The notes: a model not told the origin generated them from the sequence alone. A stretch of DNA of 64,000 nucleotides from Hydrogenophaga sp. (GCF_018780385.1 NZ_JADMJO010000005.1:1-64000); one strand, 5' to 3'. Positions 33,548-46,137 are shown, numbered from the stretch's first letter. A program made the numbers and translations.

Positions 33548-34915
33548 ATGAAAGGCGAACCGGATTTCCTGCAGAACCTGCGCGATGAAATGGGCGGCGG
33601 CCGGCAATGGCTCGACCGGGCGGTGGTGATCGCGTACGCCGTCCTCACCGGACTCGCGGTGGTGGGCTTCACGTTGCTGGCAGACGCGGCCATTGATCTG
33701 TACGGTCGCTTGCGCAACGGCTGGTGGTGGGCGCCATTGGTCTGGACGCCGGCCCTGACCGCCTTGATCGTCTGGACCATCCGGCGCTGGGCGCCCGGCG
33801 CGGTGGGATCGGGCGTACCGCAGGTGCTCACGGCGCTGGCGCCTGAAACCCCTCTGAGTGAGCGCTCGCGCTTTGTCTCGCTCAAGTTGAGTGTGGCCAA
33901 GGTGTTCGGGGTGTCGGGCGGGCTGCTGGCCGGTCTGTCGGTCGGTCGGCAGGGTCCCTCGGTGCAGGTGGCAGCGGGCGTCATGCTGCACGCGCGGCGC
34001 TGGCTGTCGCCCGCCTCGGGCATCGGCGACCGCGAATTGCTTGTCGCAGGAGGCGCCGCCGGCATTGCTGCGGCCTTCAACACGCCGCTGGGCGGCATCG
34101 TGTTCGCCATCGAAGAACTCTCGCGCCGCCTGCAGGACCGCAGCAGCGGCCTGATGTTGGCGGCCATCGTGGTGGCCGGTCTGGTGGCGGTTTCCGCGTT
34201 TGGCAACCTGTCCTATTTCGGCCGTGTGCGGGCGGACGCCGTCTCGTGGTGGGGCCTGTTGGCGCCTGGAGCGCTGGTGGCCCTGGCGTGCGGTTTGCTG
34301 GGAGGCCTGCTGTCGCGGCTGATGCTGGCTTCGTTCACCGGGCTGCCCGACCGGTTTTGCGCCTATCGGCGCAAGCGCCCGGTGTCGTTTGCCGCGATGT
34401 GCGGTTTAGTGGTGGCGGTGATCGCGGTGGTGAGCGACGGTGCGGCCGTGGGCGTGGGCCACGCGCACACGAAGGAACTCCTGGACCAGGTTGCGGATTC
34501 CGGCTCGGCGCACCAGCCGCTGGTGTTCACGGGTCTGAAGTTCGTTGCGTCGTGGCTGTCGGCGTGGGCAGGCGTGCCGGGCGGCGTGTTCGGCCCCAGT
34601 CTGTCGCTGGGCGCCGGTGTGGGGGCCGATGTGGCCTGGCTGCTCAACTCACCTCACGGTGCTGCGCTGATCGCGCTGGGCATGTGCGGCTTTCTGGCCG
34701 CGGTCACGCAAACGCCCATCACCGCCATGATCATCGTGATGGAGATGACCGACGGCCACAACATGGTGCTCAGCCTGATGGCTTGCGCGCTGTTGGCCAG
34801 CCTGGTGTCGCGCATGATCAGCCGCCCGCTCTACAGCACCATGTCGCTGCTGATGATGCGGTCCCTGCGCGATCGCACCGATGCGGGCGCAAGGCCCGAA
34901 CCTATTGGGCGTTGA
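33548..34915 (+). CDS. CLC-family chloride channel/transporter
   Basis: A 455-residue membrane protein with the CLC layout of about 18 helices. Selectivity-filter segments are GSGVPQ (about 96-101), VGRQGPSVQ (133-141), GVPGGVFGPSLSLGAG (about 343-358) and the C-terminal PLYST Tyr. The inner proton Glu region is kept (IVFAIEELS). The gating position of the second segment is Gln-135 rather than the usual Glu (GREGP), encoded by CAG at 33950. By analogy with studied Glu-to-Gln changes, proton coupling may be lost. No CBS domains. A family A repeat follows the stop. Confidence 0.9.
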   Translation: MKGEPDFLQNLRDEMGGGRQWLDRAVVIAYAVLTGLAVVGFTLLADAAIDLYGRLRNGWWWAPLVWTPALTALIVWTIRRWAPGAVGSGVPQVLTALAPETPLSERSRFVSLKLSVAKVFGVSGGLLAGLSVGRQGPSVQVAAGVMLHARRWLSPASGIGDRELLVAGGAAGIAAAFNTPLGGIVFAIEELSRRLQDRSSGLMLAAIVVAGLVAVSAFGNLSYFGRVRADAVSWWGLLAPGALVALACGLLGGLLSRLMLASFTGLPDRFCAYRRKRPVSFAAMCGLVVAVIAVVSDGAAVGVGHAHTKELLDQVADSGSAHQPLVFTGLKFVASWLSAWAGVPGGVFGPSLSLGAGVGADVAWLLNSPHGAALIALGMCGFLAAVTQTPITAMIIVMEMTDGHNMVLSLMACALLASLVSRMISRPLYSTMSLLMMRSLRDRTDAGARPEPIGR

Positions 34916-34919
34916 GCGT

Positions 34920-35000
34920 TGCCCCCCACGCTCCACCACTTTGCGGGTCGCTGCCCTCCGAGGGGGCTGGGCCCGCCTTGGGAGCGGCCCGGCGGCTGGC
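34920..35000 (+). repeat. Stop-proximal repeat, family A
   Basis: It begins TGCCCCCCACGCTCC four bases after the clc stop codon in sense orientation, with CTGCCCTCCGAGGGGGCTG as the central hairpin and CTTGGGAGCGGCCCGGCGG at the end. Several point differences from the 7804 copies indicate an older copy. Confidence 0.8.
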
Positions 35001-35001
35001 C

Positions 35002-36168
35002 TCAGGCGCGGCCTGCCGCACGCATCGGCCAGGCCAGCGCCATCCACAGCAGCATCAGGCCGACGCTGACGAAGAAAATGCCGGTGCTGCCCCAGGTCTT
35101 GATGACCAGGCCGCCCAGGCTGCCGCCAGCAAAGATGCCCAGCGACATCAGCGTGTTGTAGACGCCCAGCGCTGCCCCGCGCTGGCGAGGCTCGGCCAGG
35201 CGCGATACCAGGCTGGGCTGGCTGGCTTCCTGGGTGTTGAATCCCACGAAATACACGCACAGCAGCGCGCCCACCATCCACATCGAGGGGGATTGCAGGT
35301 TGAGCCAGAAACCGAGTTGGGCCAGCACAATGAGCGCGATGGAGCCCAGGTAAACCTGCCGGAAGTAGCCCATGCGCTCCAGGCGAAACAGCAGTCCGCC
35401 CATGATCACCAGCGACGCCAGCACCGCAGGCAGGTAGACCTTCCAATGCTCCGGCGTGGCCAGGCCCGACTCGATCAGCAAGGCCGGCACCGACATCCAC
35501 ATGGCGATCTGCACCGCGTGCAGCACAAACACGCCGAGGTCCACACGAAGCAATTCCACGTTGGCGAGCACCTCGCGCAGGCCGCCGCGGTTCTGCACGT
35601 GTTGCTGGGGCGGCTCGGGAGGTACCACCCAGGCAACCACCGCCATGCCGATGGCGGCCAGCACCGCGGTGAGTGCGAACAGGCCCGACAGGCCGATGAG
35701 GGGCACGAGCAGCGGCGCCAGCACCAGCGACAGCGCGAACATGAGCGCGATGCTGATACCGACCAAGGCCATGGACTTGGTGCGCACCTCGTCGCGGGTG
35801 AGGTCGGCCAGCAGGGCGGTGACGGCGGCCGAGATGGCGCCGGAGCCCTGCAGTGCGCGACCGATCACCAGCCAGACCATGGTGGGCGCCCAGGCGGCAA
35901 CCAGGCTGCCCAGCACGAACAGCGTCAGGCCGGCCTGGATCACGGGTTTGCGGCCGAGCCGGTCGGAGGCGATGCCGAACGGCACCTGCAGCAGCGCCTG
36001 GGTGAGGCCGTAGATGCCCATGGCCAGACCGACCAGCGCGGGGTCTTCGCCGCCGGGGTAGGTGTGGGCCTGCAACACGAACACCGGCAGCACCAGGAAC
36101 AGCCCCAGCATGCGCAGCGCGTAGATGGACGCCAGGGCGCCACTGGTGCGCCGCTCGGTCGGTGTCAT
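35002..36168 (-). CDS. MFS-family exporter (YajR-like)
   Basis: A 388-residue transporter with about 12 membrane segments. The loop 2-3 MFS signature is present (FGIASDRLGRKPVI), and antiporter-type GRALQGSGAISAA lies in helix 5. Its substrate is unknown. ATG 36168 is used; the same frame has an upstream TTG at 36228 that would add 20 Ala/Pro-rich residues. It is divergent from uvrA. The pairing of an MFS gene with uvrA and ssb is a conserved chromosomal neighbourhood in betaproteobacteria, so the substrate need not relate to repair. Confidence 0.88.
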   Translation of the reverse strand: MTPTERRTSGALASIYALRMLGLFLVLPVFVLQAHTYPGGEDPALVGLAMGIYGLTQALLQVPFGIASDRLGRKPVIQAGLTLFVLGSLVAAWAPTMVWLVIGRALQGSGAISAAVTALLADLTRDEVRTKSMALVGISIALMFALSLVLAPLLVPLIGLSGLFALTAVLAAIGMAVVAWVVPPEPPQQHVQNRGGLREVLANVELLRVDLGVFVLHAVQIAMWMSVPALLIESGLATPEHWKVYLPAVLASLVIMGGLLFRLERMGYFRQVYLGSIALIVLAQLGFWLNLQSPSMWMVGALLCVYFVGFNTQEASQPSLVSRLAEPRQRGAALGVYNTLMSLGIFAGGSLGGLVIKTWGSTGIFFVSVGLMLLWMALAWPMRAAGRA

Positions 36169-36311
36169 GCGTGCAGCCGCCGCCTGGGGAGCGGGGGTGT
36201 CGGCGGGGGCGGTGCTGAGGGAGGACAAGGCTGGGCGGGCAAAAACGGTATTGTGCGCGAAAGGTCTGCGGGGGCCGGGCAGCCCGGCGCGAAAACCCGG
36301 GGCGGCTTATC

Positions 36312-39461
<3,150 letters not shown>

Positions 39462-39465
39462 CGCT

Positions 39466-40290
39466 TCACTTGTTGCGGTAGGCCAGTCCCACCGAGGCGC
39501 CGTAGGTGGTGGTGCGCGTGGCCAGGGGGCTACGGGCCACCGCGCCTTGCAACTGGTACACGGTCAATCCGCCGTAAGCCACCCAGCGTTTGCTCAGGGC
39601 CGACGTGATGCGCCAACCCAGCGAGACGCCGTCGAACCCCGACCCCAGTGCATAGGCCTGCAAGCCGGTGGCTGCTGCCGCGTCGGGTGCGATGCCGTAG
39701 TGGGTTTGCCGGTAGGTGCCATTGGCCCAGCCTGCGCTGATGGACAGATCCCAGTGCGTTTGCGGCGAGATGGGGTAGCGGTAGTTCAGACCCGAGTCGA
39801 GCCGCAGGCCACCCTCGCGGCCCAGCAGGTCTTGCGAAGCGCGCAACGAGCCGCTCCAGCGTGGGCTTAGCGTGAAGCCAGCCGTGACGCGCCCGCGCAC
39901 CGTGTCGCGCACCCGGGGCAGGCCGCCGTACACCGGGTCATCCTTCCATGAGCGGCCTTCGTCAAGGGACAGGGACGTGCTCAGCGAAACACGGTCGCTG
40001 CGGGTGAGCACCGTGCTCACGCCGCTGTCCACCGATTCGCGACCCTGCGCGAGCAAGGCGCTGGCACCCGAGGTGGCGAAGCGGAAACGCCCGAGCTGGA
40101 AGGCCCAGATCGGGCGCAGGCCCAGGCGCTGTTCGCTGGTTCCGAAGGGGTCGCGTCCGCTGGAGAGCGAGGCGCCGAGCAGGTAGTCGCGGCTCGCTTC
40201 GAGCGCCACCGGTTCGGCCACCTGGGCATGGCCCGCCACGGCCCACGACGCGGCGACCAGCGCCAGGGGAAGCACGGCCGTTCGCGTCAT
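39466..40290 (-). CDS. MipA/OmpV-family outer-membrane protein
   Basis: 274 residues with a signal peptide (LPLALVAASWAVAGHAQ, cleavage after AHA about residue 22). The rest is alternating beta strands ending in an aromatic-poor but strand-like ASVGLAYRNK, matching the MipA/OmpV barrel. Family members scaffold murein synthases or act as porin-like proteins; which applies here is unknown. It lies 10 bp downstream of the RcnB-like gene on the same strand, so both are probably co-transcribed envelope proteins. Confidence 0.8.
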   Translation of the reverse strand: MTRTAVLPLALVAASWAVAGHAQVAEPVALEASRDYLLGASLSSGRDPFGTSEQRLGLRPIWAFQLGRFRFATSGASALLAQGRESVDSGVSTVLTRSDRVSLSTSLSLDEGRSWKDDPVYGGLPRVRDTVRGRVTAGFTLSPRWSGSLRASQDLLGREGGLRLDSGLNYRYPISPQTHWDLSISAGWANGTYRQTHYGIAPDAAAATGLQAYALGSGFDGVSLGWRITSALSKRWVAYGGLTVYQLQGAVARSPLATRTTTYGASVGLAYRNK

Positions 40291-40300
40291 GGCGTTGCAC

Positions 40301-40855
40301 TCAGAGGCGGCTCAGGTCTTCGATCGCATCGACCACCATGCTGGTGCCCACGGCAATCAGCAGGATGTCGGCCGCCACGCGCACGTATTTGTGACCTGCC
40401 GGAGGCGCACCCAGGCGGATCGAGATGTCGTTGGGCACGGCGTAATAGACCACGTCGGACGGCAGGCGGTAGCCCTTGCGCCACTTCTTGGCCTGGCCCG
40501 GGGGCATGCAGCCGTTGTTTTTCTTGGCCAGACCCGGCGGGCAGTTGCCGGCGCGAAAACGCGGCTCGTAGTACTCGCGCACCGCCACGCGCTGGCTGTC
40601 CTGGAAGTAGCTGCCGATGTTGATCTGCACCGCGACGTTGGTCGACGAGCGATCGCCCGAGCTTTGCTGGGTGTGGCGCGGCTGGTTGTCGCGATCGCCC
40701 TTGCCGCTTTTGCCGCCGCGGTCGGACTTTTCCCATTTGTTGGATTTGCCGCCGCCGGCATGGTCGGGTTTTTCGGCCAGAGCGGGGGAGGCCGAGAGGG
40801 CCATCACCAGGCTCAGGCCGGCGAAAGCGCACAAAGTTCTGGACGGTGTTTTCAT
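40301..40855 (-). CDS. RcnB-family periplasmic protein
   Basis: 184 residues. Signal peptide 1-27 (LSLVMALSASPALA) is followed by a Lys/Asp/Gly-rich hydrophilic stretch (KSNKWEKSDRGGKSGKGDRDN) and a C-terminal RcnB-like domain: CPPGLAKKNNGCMPPGQAKKWRKGY, YAVPNDI and a terminal hydrophobic helix. RcnB proteins affect nickel/cobalt balance in enteric bacteria, and CigR-type relatives anchor in the inner membrane. No metal transporter is adjacent. Probably co-transcribed with the MipA gene. Confidence 0.75.
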   Translation of the reverse strand: MKTPSRTLCAFAGLSLVMALSASPALAEKPDHAGGGKSNKWEKSDRGGKSGKGDRDNQPRHTQQSSGDRSSTNVAVQINIGSYFQDSQRVAVREYYEPRFRAGNCPPGLAKKNNGCMPPGQAKKWRKGYRLPSDVVYYAVPNDISIRLGAPPAGHKYVRVAADILLIAVGTSMVVDAIEDLSRL

Positions 40856-41021
40856 AGGGCAGGTCTCCGGTGTTGTGGGGTCGAGAACAAGTCTACTTCG
40901 TTGCCTTGCCGCACGAGCAGTTACAACTGCGCGGCCGTCGCGGTGCGGGTGCCGGCCATCGTGCGACCACAGGGTGGCAGACTCGCAACTTCAAGCACAT
41001 GCTTCTTCACCGGGTATCTCC

Positions 41022-42596
41022 TTGTCTCAAGAAACCGAACTCAAGCTCGAAGTGCATCCGCAAGACCTGGCGGATCTGCTGAAGCATCCTCTGTTGAAGT
41101 CGCAGCCCGCGCGGCGCGAGCGCTTGTTCAACACCTATTTCGACACTTCCACTCTCGCGCTGCGCGCGCAGCGCATGGCCGTGCGCGAACGCCGCGTGGG
41201 GCGCCAGACGCTGCTGACGGTGAAGACCGCCGGGCAGTCGGTGGGGGGCTTGTCGCGGCGCGGTGAGTGGGAGGCGCCCACCCAGCCGGGCGCGTTTGAC
41301 TTCGCTGCGCTGGTGAGTGACGCAACCCTGGCGGCACAGCTGGCCAGCGTTGCATGGCAACTGGTGCCGGTGTTTCGCACCGACTTCACCCGGCGCAGCT
41401 GGGTGCTGCAGCACGGTCTGGCTCGGGTGGAAGTGGCCCTGGACCAAGGATTCATCGGCACCGGCACCGCGCAGGGCAACCACCGCCAGCCCATTCTTGA
41501 ACTGGAACTCGAGTTGCTCGACGGCCCGGTGGACGCCCTGCTCGACCTGGCCCACACCCTGGCGCTGGGCCCCCGGGGGCAGGCGTCCAGTGCACTGCGC
41601 CTGCTGCCCGCCAACCGCAGCAAGGCCGAACGCGGTTACGCGCTCTTCATGGGCGAGCGGATGCAGCCGGTGAAGGCGACGGTGCTGCAGTTGCACGCAG
41701 GCATGCACCCGGTGCAGGCTTTTCGCGCGGCGGCCCTGAGCTGCCTGACTCACCTGCAGGCCAATGAGGCCGGGGTGCTGCATCCCGGCGCCGACAGCGC
41801 GCTGCCCGACCCCGAGTTCGTGCACCAGGCGCGTGTGGCACTGCGGCGGTTGCGCACTGGGCTGCGCATCTTTCGCGCGCACCTGCCGGCCCGCTTTGCC
41901 GCGCACTGGTCGGCCGAGTGGAAGGCGCTGACCAACCAGCTCGGGGACGCGCGCAATTGGGACGTGTTCGTCACCGAGTGGTTGCCCGAACTGACGGCCG
42001 ACGATCCGAGCCCCACGGGAGAGGCCGACACCTCGGCCCAGGTGCTGCTGGACTGGGTGCAGGACCAGCGGCGAGCGGCCTGGCAGCGCGCAGCGAATGC
42101 GCTGGGCAGCCGCGAGCACGCGCTGCGCCTGCTGGCCTTCACCCGCGCGGTGCTTTGCCTGCAGCCCGCAGACAGGCCGGAGGCCGAGACCGCCGATGAG
42201 CAAGGTCTGGCGGCCTGGGCGCAGGCCAACTTGCGCGAACGCCATGCGGCCCTGCGGGAGCAAGCCAGGGCCGCGCGTCGCATGGGTCCCGAGGGGCGGC
42301 ATGCCTTGCGCATTTCGTTGAAGAAGCTGCGTTACGCGCAGGAGTTTCTGGCCAGCGTGTTGCCGCCCAAGCGCGTGGCGCGCAGCACGGCCGTGCTGGC
42401 TGAGGCGCAGCAACTGCTGGGCCAGCTCAACGACCTCACGACCGCGCACGCGCTGCTCGCCTCGGCACCGCCGGGGCCCGCCTCACCCCGGGTGGTGGGC
42501 TGGCAGCAGGCCTTGCAGGCCCGGCTGGAAGCCGGGCTGAGCGGGTTGCCCGCCATGGAGCGTTCGCTGGAAAAAGCCCCCACCCCCTGGGGCTGA
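41022..42596 (+). CDS. CYTH-CHAD domain protein (inorganic triphosphatase type)
   Basis: 524 residues from a TTG start at 41022; no in-frame ATG lies near the conserved N-terminus. The CYTH domain (about 1-200) opens with the ExExK signature E4-T-E6-L-K8, with RRERLFNTYFDT and arginine-rich strands for polyphosphate binding. The CHAD domain (about 225-520) has VHQARVALRRLRTGLRIFR and HALRISLKKLRYAQEF, His/Lys/Arg helices that bind polyphosphate granules. Members hydrolyse tripolyphosphate (ygiF type). It is divergent from the RcnB gene. Confidence 0.87.
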   Translation: MSQETELKLEVHPQDLADLLKHPLLKSQPARRERLFNTYFDTSTLALRAQRMAVRERRVGRQTLLTVKTAGQSVGGLSRRGEWEAPTQPGAFDFAALVSDATLAAQLASVAWQLVPVFRTDFTRRSWVLQHGLARVEVALDQGFIGTGTAQGNHRQPILELELELLDGPVDALLDLAHTLALGPRGQASSALRLLPANRSKAERGYALFMGERMQPVKATVLQLHAGMHPVQAFRAAALSCLTHLQANEAGVLHPGADSALPDPEFVHQARVALRRLRTGLRIFRAHLPARFAAHWSAEWKALTNQLGDARNWDVFVTEWLPELTADDPSPTGEADTSAQVLLDWVQDQRRAAWQRAANALGSREHALRLLAFTRAVLCLQPADRPEAETADEQGLAAWAQANLRERHAALREQARAARRMGPEGRHALRISLKKLRYAQEFLASVLPPKRVARSTAVLAEAQQLLGQLNDLTTAHALLASAPPGPASPRVVGWQQALQARLEAGLSGLPAMERSLEKAPTPWG

Positions 42597-42605
42597 GGTT
42601 CGCTC

Positions 42606-43223
42606 TCAGGCTGCGGCGCTGGGCCGAGCGGCCACTTGGTCGCGCCAGGCCTGCAGTGCATGCAGGCCCGCGTCGGCGGGCTTGAACCGCATCAGCTTGC
42701 CGAACTCCACGGTGCAGAAGGCGGTGATGTCGGCGATGGTGAAACGGTCTCCGGCCACCCAGGGTTGGCGCTGCAGCTCCGCGTCGAGCCAGACCGCTGT
42801 TTCTTTGGCCTTGACCAGTTGCGACTGACCGAAGTCGGGGAACTGCGGCTGTTCCAGCGGGGCCAGCCCGGGATGGGTGTGGCGGATGGCGTTGGCCAGC
42901 GGCAGCATCAGGTACCACTCCATGCGCCGGTCCGCCATTTCGATGAAGGCGCGTTCCTGCGCGTTGCGCCCCATCAGGTTGGGCTCGGGATGCAGGCCCT
43001 CCAGGTATGTGCAGATGGCGCGGGTTTCGGTGAGCACACGGCCGTCGTCGAGTTCCAGCGCGGGCACGCGGGCCAGCGGGCTTTTGGCCAGGTAGGCGGA
43101 TTGCTTGTGCTCCTGCGCGTTCAGGTCGATGTTGACGAGCTCCAGACCCTCGATGGCCTTCTCGACCAGGAACATCTGAACCCGGCGGGGGTTGGGCGCG
43201 CGGGGCGAGACATACAGCTTCAT
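42606..43223 (-). CDS. Glutathione S-transferase family protein
   Basis: 205 residues. Thioredoxin-like domain 1-80 ([41 protein letters not shown] with the cis-Pro and glutathione-binding E-T/S pair) and an all-helical C-domain with [13 protein letters not shown]. The residue normally donating the catalytic Ser/Tyr/Cys lies in SPRAPNPRR. Substrate is unknown. Its ATG overlaps the stop of the next GST gene by 4 bp, giving a three-gene unit with pyrF. Confidence 0.88.
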   Translation of the reverse strand: MKLYVSPRAPNPRRVQMFLVEKAIEGLELVNIDLNAQEHKQSAYLAKSPLARVPALELDDGRVLTETRAICTYLEGLHPEPNLMGRNAQERAFIEMADRRMEWYLMLPLANAIRHTHPGLAPLEQPQFPDFGQSQLVKAKETAVWLDAELQRQPWVAGDRFTIADITAFCTVEFGKLMRFKPADAGLHALQAWRDQVAARPSAAA

Positions 43224-43933
43224 GGTGCAGTGCCCTTCAAGCTCTGGCCCATCTCCACCATGCGGCGGGCTTCTTCGGCAAAGCGCTGGGCACCGGCATC
43301 GCCGTCGCGTGTGAGGTCGACCCGGGACGCCGGGCGCTCGATGCCGCGCTGCACCGCGGGGCGTGCGCGGATCGCATCGCGCCAGCGAACAAGGTTCGGC
43401 AAGTCATCGACGTCCACGCCCGACCACCGGTGCGTGCGCACCCAGGCCCAGTTTGCGATGTCGGCGATGGAGTAGTCGCCGGCCAGGAACTCGTGGTCTT
43501 TCAGGCGCTCGTCGAGCACGCGGAACAGGCGCTTGCTCTCGCCCTGGTAACGGTCGATCACCGACGGGATCTTCTCGGGGAAGTAGCGGAAGAACACATT
43601 GGCCTGACCCATCATCGGGCCGATGCCGCCCATCTGGAACATCAGCCACTGCATCACCAGCGAGCGGCCTTTCACATCGGTGGGCATCAGCTGACCGGTC
43701 TTCTCGGCCAGGTACACCAGGCAGGCGCCCGACTCGAACACCGCGAAACCGTCCAACTCGTGATCGACGATGGCCGGGATGCGACCGTTGGGGTTGATCG
43801 CCAGGAAGGCCGGCGTCTTCTGCTCACCCTGGGAGAGGTCGAGCACCTTCAGCGTGTACGGCAGCCCGAGTTCTTCCAGCGCGATGGACACCTTGTGTCC
43901 GTTGGGCGTTGCCGCTGTGTAGAGGTCGATCAT
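43220..43933 (-). CDS. Glutathione S-transferase, Ure2p/YfcG-like
   Basis: 237 residues. [18 protein letters not shown] and [16 protein letters not shown] with [15 protein letters not shown] are the nu-class (YfcG, YghU) thioredoxin-domain motifs; the helical domain has [17 protein letters not shown]. Such enzymes reduce disulfides with two glutathiones rather than conjugating. It overlaps pyrF upstream and the other GST downstream by 4 bp each, so all three are translationally coupled. Confidence 0.88.
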   Translation of the reverse strand: MIDLYTAATPNGHKVSIALEELGLPYTLKVLDLSQGEQKTPAFLAINPNGRIPAIVDHELDGFAVFESGACLVYLAEKTGQLMPTDVKGRSLVMQWLMFQMGGIGPMMGQANVFFRYFPEKIPSVIDRYQGESKRLFRVLDERLKDHEFLAGDYSIADIANWAWVRTHRWSGVDVDDLPNLVRWRDAIRARPAVQRGIERPASRVDLTRDGDAGAQRFAEEARRMVEMGQSLKGTAP

Positions 43934-44784
43934 GCGGGCCTTGGCGAGCAGGCCGCAACCTGCAATTCGTCACGTGTTTTGAGCGCCACCTGGCGTGCCG
44001 CTGCCGCGAAGTCGTCGCCATCGGACGCATACAGGATGGCGCGCGACGAGTTCACGATGATCGGGCCGGTGGTCGTGTCACCCTGCGTGCGCAGGCCAGC
44101 GCGCACCGTGGCCACGGCGTCACCGCCTTGCGCGCCCACACCGGGGATCAGCAGCGGCAAGGTGGGCGCAATGGCGCGCACACGTTCGATCTCGGCCGGG
44201 TAGGTGGCGCCCACCACCAGGCCGAGCTGGCCGTTGAGGTTCCATGGCCCTTGTGCGAGCCGCGCCACGTGTTCGTAGAGCAGCGGCGCACCTTCGACCG
44301 AGGCCAGGCGCTGGTTCTGAAGATCGTCGCCGCCCGGGTTGGAGGTGCGGCACAAGAGGAACGCGCCCTTGCCGTGGTACTGCAGGTAGGGCTGCACCGA
44401 GTCGAAACCCATGAACGGCGAGAGCGTCACCGCGTCGGCACCGTAGCGTTCGAAGGCCTCGATGGCGTACTGCTGCGCCGTGCTGCCGATGTCGCCGCGC
44501 TTGGCGTCCAGAATCACCGGCACCTGGGGCGCGGTGCGGCGCATGTGCTCCATTAGGCGTTCGAGCTGGTCTTCGGCGCGGTGCGCGGCGAAGTAGGCAA
44601 TCTGTGGCTTGAAAGCAATGGCCGCATCGGCCGTGGCCTCGACGATGGCGGCGCAGAAATCGTAGATGCGGCTGGCGTCGCCCTGGAGCTTCGAGGGAAA
44701 ACGCGCCGGGTCCGGGTCAAGGCCGACGCAGAGCAGGGAGCGGTTCTGGCGCTCGGCGCCGCGCAGCATGTCGAGAAAAGTCAT
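43930..44784 (-). CDS. pyrF: Orotidine 5'-phosphate decarboxylase (group 2)
   Basis: 284 residues. It catalyses the last step of UMP synthesis. The group 2 signature [14 protein letters not shown] supplies the catalytic Asp/Lys/Asp, with [13 protein letters not shown] near the N-terminus and a phosphate loop [11 protein letters not shown] near residue 215. Length is typical for the long bacterial group. It leads the pyrF-gst-gst unit; the downstream GSTs have no evident link to pyrimidines. Confidence 0.95.
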   Translation of the reverse strand: MTFLDMLRGAERQNRSLLCVGLDPDPARFPSKLQGDASRIYDFCAAIVEATADAAIAFKPQIAYFAAHRAEDQLERLMEHMRRTAPQVPVILDAKRGDIGSTAQQYAIEAFERYGADAVTLSPFMGFDSVQPYLQYHGKGAFLLCRTSNPGGDDLQNQRLASVEGAPLLYEHVARLAQGPWNLNGQLGLVVGATYPAEIERVRAIAPTLPLLIPGVGAQGGDAVATVRAGLRTQGDTTTGPIIVNSSRAILYASDGDDFAAAARQVALKTRDELQVAACSPRPA

Positions 44785-44817
44785 GCGGGGATTTTAGGTG
44801 GGCGTCTGGAGGGCGGG

Positions 44818-45092
44818 CTCAGAGCCTGTTCACGGTCTCCAAGGGGTCGCGTTGGGACGCAATCGGGATGAGTTGCCTGCCCAGATCACGCAGCATGGGC
44901 TCATGCCCATGCAAGGGGCTGGGTGGGCAAATCGCCCGATTTCGTTCCAACCCGAAGGGCCGGTGTCCTATCGGGCGGTGCGCTGCGTTGCAAAGCCTCG
45001 CCGGGCCACCGGCCCGGCTGCGTTTTGCGCCTTGCGACCCATCCCGATAGAACACCGGCGCGACCCCTTGGAGACCATGAGCAGGCTCTAAG
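44818..45092. mobile_element. MITE-like element with 31-bp terminal inverted repeats
   Basis: This fills most of the 318-bp gene-free gap 44785-45102. The left end (from 44821, AGAGCCTGTTCACGG) and the right end (to 45089) are inverted copies over 31 bases with 2 mismatches, and flanking bases extend the match (CTC versus CTT). Internally it is GC-rich with further inverted segments and no coding capacity I accept. No clear target duplication is visible. The right end stops 13 bp before the EamA start codon, so it may carry that gene's promoter. Confidence 0.7.
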
Positions 45093-45102
45093 ATCGTCAC
45101 CC

Positions 45103-45999
45103 ATGCAAGCCCTCTCGCGCCAACAGCTCGTCCTTCTGGTTCTTCTCACCCTGGTGTGGGGCATCAACTGGCCCATCATGAAATTCGGCGTGACCGGGTT
45201 TCCGGCCCTCACGTTTCGCGCCATCAGCATGTGGATCGGTCTGCCGGTGCTGGGTCTGGTGCTGGTGTGGCGGCGCGTGCCGTTTCGCATTGCGCGCGAG
45301 CACTGGCGCGAACTGTTCGTGCTCACCGTCTTCAACATGCTCGTCTGGCACACGCTGGCGGTGCTGGCCATCCAGACGCTGTCCAGCGGCCGGGCTGCGA
45401 TCCTGGGCTACACCATGCCGGTGTTCTCGGCCATCGTCGGGGCCTGGTGGTTCGGGCAGCGGCTGGGCGCGCGGGCCTGGGGCGGCGTGGCCGCGGCCGC
45501 ACTGGGGGTGATGCTGCTGTTGTGGCACGAGGTCACCCAGCTCTCGGGCAAACCGCTGGGCGTGACCATGATGCTGATCGCCGCCGCCGCCTGGGCATTG
45601 GGCACGCAGATGCTGCGCCGAACCACCTTGCCCCAGCCGACGCTGGCCATCTCGTTCTGGATGACGTTCTTCACCACGCTGTGGATGACCGCGGCCGCCG
45701 TGCTGTTCGAGCGCTCGGCCTGGGTGGCGCCCTCGCCGGCCATCTGGGGCGCGATCATTTACAACGCGCTGGGCGTGTTCGCCTTCGCGCAGGTGGCCTG
45801 GCTCATGATGGCGCGCGACCTGCCCCCGGTGGCGTCCACGCTGTCGGTGATGTTCATCCCGGTGCTGGGTGTGTTCAGCGGCGCCTGGTGGCTGGGTGAG
45901 GTGCTGCACTGGCAAGATTGGGCCGCAGTCGCGCTGATCATGGTGGCCATCGCAAGTGTGCTGTTGCCCCCACGCTCCGCCGCTGCGCGGGGTCCATGA
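45103..45999 (+). CDS. EamA/DMT-family permease
   Basis: A 298-residue inner-membrane protein with ten membrane segments in two EamA repeats (LVWGINWPIMKFGVTGFPALTFRAI in part; AAAWALGTQMLRR). Substrate unknown; amino acids or metabolites are usual for this family. ATG 45103 follows the MITE-like element. The last dozen residues, LLPPRSAAARGP, are encoded by the beginning of a family A repeat, so the native C-terminus has been replaced by repeat-derived sequence. Confidence 0.85.
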   Translation: MQALSRQQLVLLVLLTLVWGINWPIMKFGVTGFPALTFRAISMWIGLPVLGLVLVWRRVPFRIAREHWRELFVLTVFNMLVWHTLAVLAIQTLSSGRAAILGYTMPVFSAIVGAWWFGQRLGARAWGGVAAAALGVMLLLWHEVTQLSGKPLGVTMMLIAAAAWALGTQMLRRTTLPQPTLAISFWMTFFTTLWMTAAAVLFERSAWVAPSPAIWGAIIYNALGVFAFAQVAWLMMARDLPPVASTLSVMFIPVLGVFSGAWWLGEVLHWQDWAAVALIMVAIASVLLPPRSAAARGP

Positions 46000-46137
46000 G
46001 CCCCCACGCTCCCCCGCTGCGCGAGGTCCGCTGCCCCCCGAGGGGGCTGACCCGGCTTGGGGCGGCCCGGCGCCGGGTCTGTTGCCCCCACGCTCCGCCG
46101 CTGCGCGGGGCGCTGCCTCACGCGCGAACTGACCCCG
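45964..46137 (+). repeat. Stop-proximal repeat, family A, three partial copies
   Basis: Starts TGCCCCCACGCTCCGCC inside the EamA gene and supplies its stop codon. A second copy (GCCCCCACGCTCCCCC) begins directly after that TGA and includes the hairpin and CCGGCGCCGG. A third begins TTGCCCCCACGCTCC at about 46082. All are in sense orientation to the EamA gene; udg converges from the right. Confidence 0.8.

Noticed and set aside
40617..41021. An N-terminal extension of the CYTH-CHAD protein
   Set aside because: The extra sequence overlaps the start of the divergent RcnB gene and has no domain; the ExExK motif must be near the N-terminus.
44819..45100. Short open frames inside the MITE-like element
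   Set aside because: Both strands give similar low-complexity peptides because the element is an inverted repeat; no ribosome-binding site or family match.
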